Positions 58,101 to 64,000 of a DNA stretch of 64,000 nucleotides are shown one piece after another. The stretch lies in assembly GCA_010279815.1 (NCBI GenBank), contig QEOQ01000508.1:1325129-1389128 (forward strand). The letters are read 5' to 3'. Under the pieces are notes generated by a model. It was not told the DNA's origin. It worked only from the letters and a program-made list of their open reading frames with translations, and searched no databases. Each line of letters begins with the position of its first letter. Within the stretch, counting starts at the first letter, position 1. Made by a program: the position numbers and the translations under genes. This DNA comes from Brachionus plicatilis (taxonomy: Eukaryota; Rotifera; Eurotatoria; Ploima; Brachionidae).

Positions 58101-60284
58101 ATTAACTATTTAGATGAAATAAAATCTATTTAGAAAAATACTAGCAATTTTAATATTGTTAATAATTAGTTAAATATTATTTCTTATCTAATAAGCGATA
58201 AAACGCGAAATTTTCTCAACAGTTTTCACAGCTCATTCGAAAAATTTTAAATGTTTCATCTCGAAAATTTTAATTAGGTCTTAACGATACTTTAGTTAAA
58301 AAATATACTGACTGACCTGCATAATTTACCAGAAAATTTTATGATTCTTTCATTCCCGTGTAAGTTAAACATTCTCGAAAAAAAACTTATTATTTCTAAT
58401 CTTTTTACTTGGGCTATCTAAGTAAAATCCTTTAACCTTTTATATTAATTTCGTCCAAAATATTGTATTTAAGCTATTTAAATTTTCAGATAAGTTCAAG
58501 TCAAAAGAGCAATTAATGATAGATGAAAAAGGTACAATTTCATCTATTTTCATTAAAAATCATCTGTTCAGTCAGTCAATTGATCCAAATATTTAAGTTT
58601 TGAGTTCAAGTGAACTAAAAGTGAGGCTAAAGTAAGCTTGATTTTTTTAAATTAACTTTCTCTATTTAACTTCAAATTGATATTTAAATTGAACAGATTA
58701 AAATGCAAAAAAAACTCTGCATAAAATGTCCATTTTTCTTGATTAAAATATATATTAAAAATCCAACTGAATTTTTAAGATGGCTTCTTTATTTCTTTTG
58801 TTGATTTTTAGAGCAAAAAGTCTCCATTAAAAAATTAACCCAAAATTATTTATTGAGTTAACTAAAGGTTTCTGTAAATTCGATTCATGTTTATAGATCG
58901 AAAGTACAAAGATTGTTTAAAGATTGAAATAAAATTTTTACTGAAAGAGGGGCGAAAAACCTCTTAGCAGCTGACCTAGTAGTTATTTTCTTTAAAAAAA
59001 ATTAATAAAAAAAAATTCTTCTTAAATTTTTCCTTGTATTAATTAATTACTAGGTTGAACAAATATAGTTGCATTATTTCGAAAATTCCGGATCCAAACA
59101 GGCTTTTATAAATTTCCTTTAAAAATTGGATATGCTATTTGTAAAAAAATTGAATAATTTTTCATATAAATTGATAAATCGATTTAGATAAATGTTACAT
59201 TGAACCTAAAAAATTTATCTTGAAAGTTGATTAAAAAATTTGAAAAATTAAATTCAAATTAGTGTTTTAAAGCGGTTTTAAAATTGTAAAATCAAATAAG
59301 GTTTAAAATTTTTTCTAAAAAAAATACGATAAATTCATAACAATCTTGGTAATAATTTTCAAAGTTATGGTTAGCTGAAGATTTCAAAACTTATGATTTA
59401 GGTCCTGAAAATATAAAAATTTCAAAGCTTCACTAGCAAATGGTAAAGGAAAATTTTCCAAAAAAATCCATTAATAGGGTTGTCGAGATTATTTCAAAGT
59501 CTTTGAAAAAAATTTTGAATAAAAAAAATTATCATTGATTTTTTGTACTGATTTTTTAATTAAAACATATTAAAACATTTTAAGTAAATTCACTTGGAGA
59601 ACACAAATGGTTTCAAGAACAGGATTGATTTTTTACCTCACAATGTTGCATTGTCATGAAAAAATATCATCATTAAGGAACCGCAATTGTATCATTATTA
59701 AAAAAAAATAATTGTTTTTTGATAATTTTTATTTGGTAAAAATAAATAAAATTTTTAAATCAGTTTTATTATTAATAATTTTTTTAATTTCAAATTTTAA
59801 TAATTAAAAAAAATAATTTAAAAAGCTAATTGGTTTAAGATGAAACTCATACTTCGTATCTTTTTAGGAATAAAATGTTAATTCGCAATAGTTTCAGTAT
59901 TGGAAAAAAACGAAAAAAAAATTTGAATTCATTTATAAGACATCTTAAATGATTATAAATCAAAAAGAGAACTAAAAAACAGTACCGTATCAATTATTAA
60001 AAGACTAATATTTTTTTTCGCCATTTTTATTAAAACCAAACATCAATATTTTGTTTGATTTTTCAATAACATCCATAAAAAAATAAAATAAATTTAATTT
60101 ATCATTTTAAAATAAGATCTTAGTTATATCAAATATCAGACCATTTCAAACATTCTTTTAGTTTTCATAAGAGGTATCTATTTTTATCTTTGTCAAAAAT
60201 GAGGCTATAGCATACTTTTCTAAGTTATTATAATATTTTATCATTAGTTTGCAAATTGAACAATTTTGAAGAAATAAAATTGAA
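55175..60284. other. long intergenic stretch, no gene seen
   Basis: Five kilobases of very AT-rich DNA. I looked here in particular for a GRAM-domain exon of the downstream gene and did not find one. No repeat with clear ends was recognised. Confidence 0.5.
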
Positions 60285-63200
60285 ATGAATAAAACTGAAC
60301 TGAACATCACAGACGAAAAGGACTCAAATCCCATGCAAATATTCTCGAATGCAAAAGAAGCTATAAACAATTTTGTCAAAGGCCACTCTAGATCAAATTC
60401 AGAAACTTATGCTGACGAGAAGAAAAAAAAGAGACAATGGTTCATCGTAAGCTGAATAATAGAGTTGTAATAATTATCTAATTTTTTTTTGTTCTTGATA
60501 GAAACCAAAAGAGGAATTAAAAATTGACCCTAAATCACGGTCTTCTAGTGTCGAGCCTAATCTAAAGGAAGATTTAATAGAGGAACTTTCAGAAAACAAT
60601 CTTGAAGATAAAAAAGTAGAATGTGATTGCACTAGTCACGAAGGAAAGGAACTTCTAAACAATACTTATGATTTAAGTGTGGATTTTATATTTGATTGTC
60701 TGTTCAACACAGAATCTGATTTTAATAAAGCATACCTAGCTGCAAATAAGTTTCTTAATTTGAAGCCTGAAGAATGGATAGATGATACACGAAAACTAGA
60801 GTACAATGTTGACGTGGGAGCTTTTGGTAAAACTAATAACACTGAAAAGCAGAAAATATTGAAAAAAATTAAAAATGAATGCTATGTTATTGAAACTGAG
60901 GTTTCGGCTACAGGAGTAATGTATGCCGATTGTTTGGCAATAATAACGAAATTTTGTATTACCAAGCTATCATCCAAAACATCTAAATTGATTGTTAATG
61001 TTAAACTTGATTACAAAAAAAAACCCAACTTAATGAGTCGTAGTTTGATTGAGCGCAATACTTTTAGCAATATGAAATCATGTTTTGAATACATAGGTAA
61101 ATTAAAGTTAAAAATTTTAAAATTTAAAAAAAAAATTTTTTTAAGATAAAAATTTAGTTTTATGTAACCCAGGTCCGAAAAATCATGAGCAAAATCAGAT
61201 ATCTGAACAAGAAAATAAACAAAACGAAACACAGTTTTTTGAATCAGATGAAATCATTGTTCACGATGATACAATTAAGTTTTTTAAATGGAAATTTGAA
61301 CAGTCGAAAATAGCTTACTGGCTAATGCTTATTATTTTTCTTATTTTTTTATTCAATTTGAGACTTTATTTCAGACTTAACAATGCAGAAAGTGCTATTT
61401 TCGAAACTCTAAAAACATCAAAAATTAAGTAAGCTATTTTTTTAAAATCATTTGTTCCTCAAATCTTATTTATTTCTAAAAATTATAAAAAAAAATACCT
61501 TTATTTGTTAATATCAACTATAATTAAAGTTAGGTTAAAGTAGTTTAAATTTATTTTTTAAAGCTTCTCTTTTTTTGCATTATCTAAACAGTTGGTCTTA
61601 ACTAAAAAATAATGATCGTTTTAATTTTAAATAAGATTACTGATGTCATTTAAAAATTCTAAATTAAAGAAAAACCAAAAGATACTAGGTACCGTATGAT
61701 TTTTTTTGTAGAATTTGAATTGCTTTTCAAATAAAATGCAAAGATAAAATGTAAAGTAATTTTAGATTTTATAAGTTATTTAACATTCCAAGTTACATGG
61801 AATTAACTTTTTTTAATATTTTTTTTTTGTGAACTCTAAGCATAGTTGTTTAACAGTCCCAAAAAAAAGTCCAAGTCCGGAATTTTTTTAAAATTTAAGT
61901 CCTTGCTCGAACTTTTGAAAAAAAAAAAAAGTTCGGACTTAGACTTGACTTGAGACTTGTGACTTTTAAACAACTCTAATCCTAAGCATGGAAATTCTTT
62001 TATATAATCTCAAAATAAAAATAATAATAAATTTTTTAGAAAGACGTGAGAGTGAATCGAAATTTAAATAAATACAATAAAATACTTTGAAAAATGCTGA
62101 AATTTTTAAAAGCAAGAAATACTAGAAATTGAAAATATTCAAATATAAAATTTATAATAGAATTAAATCAAAAAAAAAAAACATCTTAAAAAAAATAATT
62201 TTTTTTGTGGTTTATTTCAATAACAAATTGCCTATAGATCCTTTTTTATTTAAAAAAGTACTTGGTAGAGCGAATTTAATTATGCTCTACAAAAATTGTT
62301 CAAAATTATTTTATATTTTTATTTAAGATCTTAAACTTTCATGAACAAAAGGCTTGAGAATGAACTTAAAAATTTGATTTACAAAGGAAATTTATTATTT
62401 TTTTTAAAGAAAATTTGTTTCTTTCGAGTAAAAAAATTAATTTATTAGTGAATTCTTAAATTATTCAATATTTTCAATATTTTTGATAATGTTATAATAA
62501 CATGAAAATTTAAAATAAAAAAATAAACAACACATAGCAAATTTATTAATTATATTTTTATAAGTTTGAAAATTCAGTAATAATTTATTGATAAAAATCT
62601 TGGATTAGTGTAAGAAATTAATTTTATGATGGTTAAATAAATATTCAGATCAACTGACCAATATTAAATCAATCATTCATTATAGTCAGATCTCAATTCT
62701 AAATATTGATTGAATATCAAGATAATTTTTGTATTTCTCATTAATAAAATAATTTCGAAATTCTCAATATATAGTTGACATTGAGTGAAGAAGCTGAGAA
62801 AAAATTTAAAATGAAAAATTTTATAAAGCTTCGAACAAGACAATTTTTTAGGGTTTTTTTCTGAGTATTGGTTTGAAATTCAAGGAGCTCTTAAAAGAAA
62901 GGTAAATTAAAAAAACAAAATATTTTTTATCTTTATGATTGTTTAAACAATCCTAAAAAATTATAGAAACACATTGTTATTGCTAAAGGACTCTCCTAGT
63001 AAAAAAAATTAGAGTATTATTTTTTAATGCAAAAAAAATTTAAATTTTTATTTTTTAAATTTTATAAATAATTAATTTTTAGAATTTTTATAAACAGTAA
63101 TTTAAGTTTAAACATTATACCATAATTTCTTAAAAATTAAATAGGCTTATTTTGATACAAGAATTGTTAATTTCTAATTGCCTAATATTAGCTGCTAAGT

Positions 63201-63749
63201 TTCCCAACTAAATTTAAACTGAATTATTAATTTTATCAAAATTAAAATTTCTAATTAGTCTACACTAAAATTATTCGTTAATTTAATGAGCTAAAAAAGA
63301 ATGAATTCAAAAGAAAAATAATACTTGACATATTAAACAAACAAACAAACAAATAATTTGTTAGATTATTAAGTTTTTATTTCAAAAGTTAATTAGAAAT
63401 GCTTTTTGTTTGCTTTATGCATTGTTATTATTAAATCTCGAAGCAAAATAAGATTTGTACAAGATTTTTTAATAGCAACAATTGATTTTATCATAATTTA
63501 AATTTTTTAGTTTGAACGCTTGTCAACCGGATGCTCGCGAAAAAGAAATTCTGAATGAAAACTTAATTAAATTTTTACAAAGCGATTTAATAAATTGGAA
63601 GTCAATATTGTCAAATACAATCAATCAAATCGAACTTGTAAGCTTGAAAGATTTGACATTTGTGAAAATTTATTATATTTAATTCTAAGATCGAAAACTC
63701 CCTAAAACGATTCGATCAAATACTTTCCAATTCATCCAGGGTCAATTAG
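60285..63749 (+). CDS. GRAMD1-like: Aster/GRAMD1-like VASt-domain membrane protein lacking a visible GRAM domain
   Basis: Five phase-consistent exons: 60285-60446, 60502-61096, 61173-61428, 63511-63637, 63690-63749; 399 residues. A hydrophilic N-terminus (MNKTELNITDEKDSNPMQIF) with basic and Ser-rich stretches precedes a VASt (sterol-binding START-like) domain at about residues 120-255: SVDFIFDCLFNTESDFNKAY, LEYNVDVGAFGK, YVIETEVSATGVMYADCLAI and LIERNTFSNMKSCFEYIG. A single transmembrane helix follows (AYWLMLIIFLIFLFNL), then a helical C-terminal tail. This is the C-terminal architecture of Aster proteins, ER-anchored carriers of plasma-membrane cholesterol. The N-terminal GRAM domain that senses accessible cholesterol and phosphatidylserine is not visible; human GRAMD1 proteins are 660-740 residues. 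Either upstream exons are missed or the protein lacks it. Intron 3 is 2.1 kb and holds a MITE. Confidence 0.82.
61844..61981. mobile_element. hAT-like MITE in intron 3 of the Aster-like gene
   Basis: A 138-base hairpin element with inverted ends AGTTGTTTAACAGTCCC and, from the other side, AGTTGTTTAAAAGTCAC, and internal AAGTC/GACTT repeats. The 8-mer CTAAGCAT lies at both flanks (61836-61843 and 61982-61989), the duplication length of hAT elements. Its AAGTC arrays resemble those around the hAT relic in FKBP15 intron 4, so both probably belong to one family. Confidence 0.7.
62774..62905 (+). other. exon-like island inside intron 3 of the Aster-like gene
   Basis: The plus strand reads LTLSEEAEKKFKMKNFIKLR then TRQFFR, and 13 bases later YWFEIQGALKRK between an acceptor (TTTTTTTCTGAG) and a GTAAAT donor. 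The composition is coding-like, but it fits no Aster alignment I know and the first block lacks a normal donor. It may be a transposon or pseudogene scrap. Confidence 0.25.
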
Positions 63750-64000
63750 AAAGTAATTAAAGTTAGACACAGATAATTTTAAAAATGATTTTAGTCGACA
63801 TGAATTTTTAAAAGTGTTTAGTTTTAATTTTTGAATAAATTTTTTAAAATCTAACTATTTTTGTACTCGATATTCCAATCAATCTGTCGTTTGAGACAAA
63901 ATTGGTCACGAAAACAAAATCTAAGAGTCTTTTTTATGAAAAACTAAATAAAAACAATTAAAATATTTAAGTTTAAAATAATTGTACAATTTTTATTTAT
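63750..64000. other. downstream region of the Aster-like gene
   Basis: AT-rich 3' flank to the window end; no further gene seen. Confidence 0.5.

Noticed and set aside
1..64000. CRISPR arrays, bacterial operons, rRNA or tRNA genes
   Set aside because: Scanned for; none present. Gene structure with GT-AG introns is plainly eukaryotic.

Overview
This window is nuclear DNA of a small-genome animal. By eye it is extremely AT-rich, with many multi-exon genes, GT-AG introns mostly about 45-110 bases long, and no bacterial-type operons, rRNA or tRNA. The gene set is metazoan: a neuronal-calcium-sensor protein, MINPP1-like phosphatase, FKBP15, NUDT1/MTH1, HPDL, EEF2KMT, EDC3, the centriole distal-appendage protein SCLT1, a beta-1,4-galactosyltransferase, a ZIP8/ZIP14-type metal transporter and an Aster-type sterol-transfer protein. 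A rotifer or similar AT-rich spiralian would fit, but that is inference.

Layout. 1-12 kb: NCS-type EF-hand gene (-), MINPP1-like gene (+) whose last intron holds two fold-back elements, and an ankyrin-repeat gene (-) ending 20 bases from it. 13-20 kb: FKBP15 (-, seven exons) preceded by NUDT1 (-) with only 107 bases between them; the large FKBP15 intron holds a hAT relic and a CENP-B-type helix-turn-helix exon that could splice in frame to FKBP15. 20-27 kb: a possible small gene, a non-LTR retrotransposon tail, HPDL (+), a CaaX-ended small protein (-), EEF2KMT (+, five exons) and EDC3 (+). 28-33 kb: SCLT1 (-, twelve exons) with a Merlin-type element in its largest intron. 33-44 kb: transposon-rich ground (MULE-like, piggyBac-like nested in a MITE nested in an older repeat, diverged direct repeats) around a B4GALT gene (-). 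44-50 kb: a two-EF-hand half-calmodulin (+), a PHD-finger element, and decayed or unresolved coding sequence. 50-55 kb: a single-exon secreted protein of unknown function (-) and the ZIP transporter (-, six exons). 55-64 kb: a long empty stretch, then a VASt-domain/Aster-like membrane protein (+, five exons) with a hAT-like MITE in its large intron.

The genes are mostly unrelated housekeeping functions (nucleotide-pool cleaning, mRNA decapping, endosome-actin traffic, cilium assembly, Golgi glycosylation, metal and sterol transport) and do not form a pathway. The common theme is transposon activity: at least seven DNA-transposon families are recognisable from target-site duplications, terminal inverted repeats or transposase fragments, nearly all in introns or gaps. 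The candidate of most interest is the possible FKBP15/transposase-domain fusion. Exon boundaries were assigned by reading frame, splice dinucleotides and remembered family alignment; no search was run.
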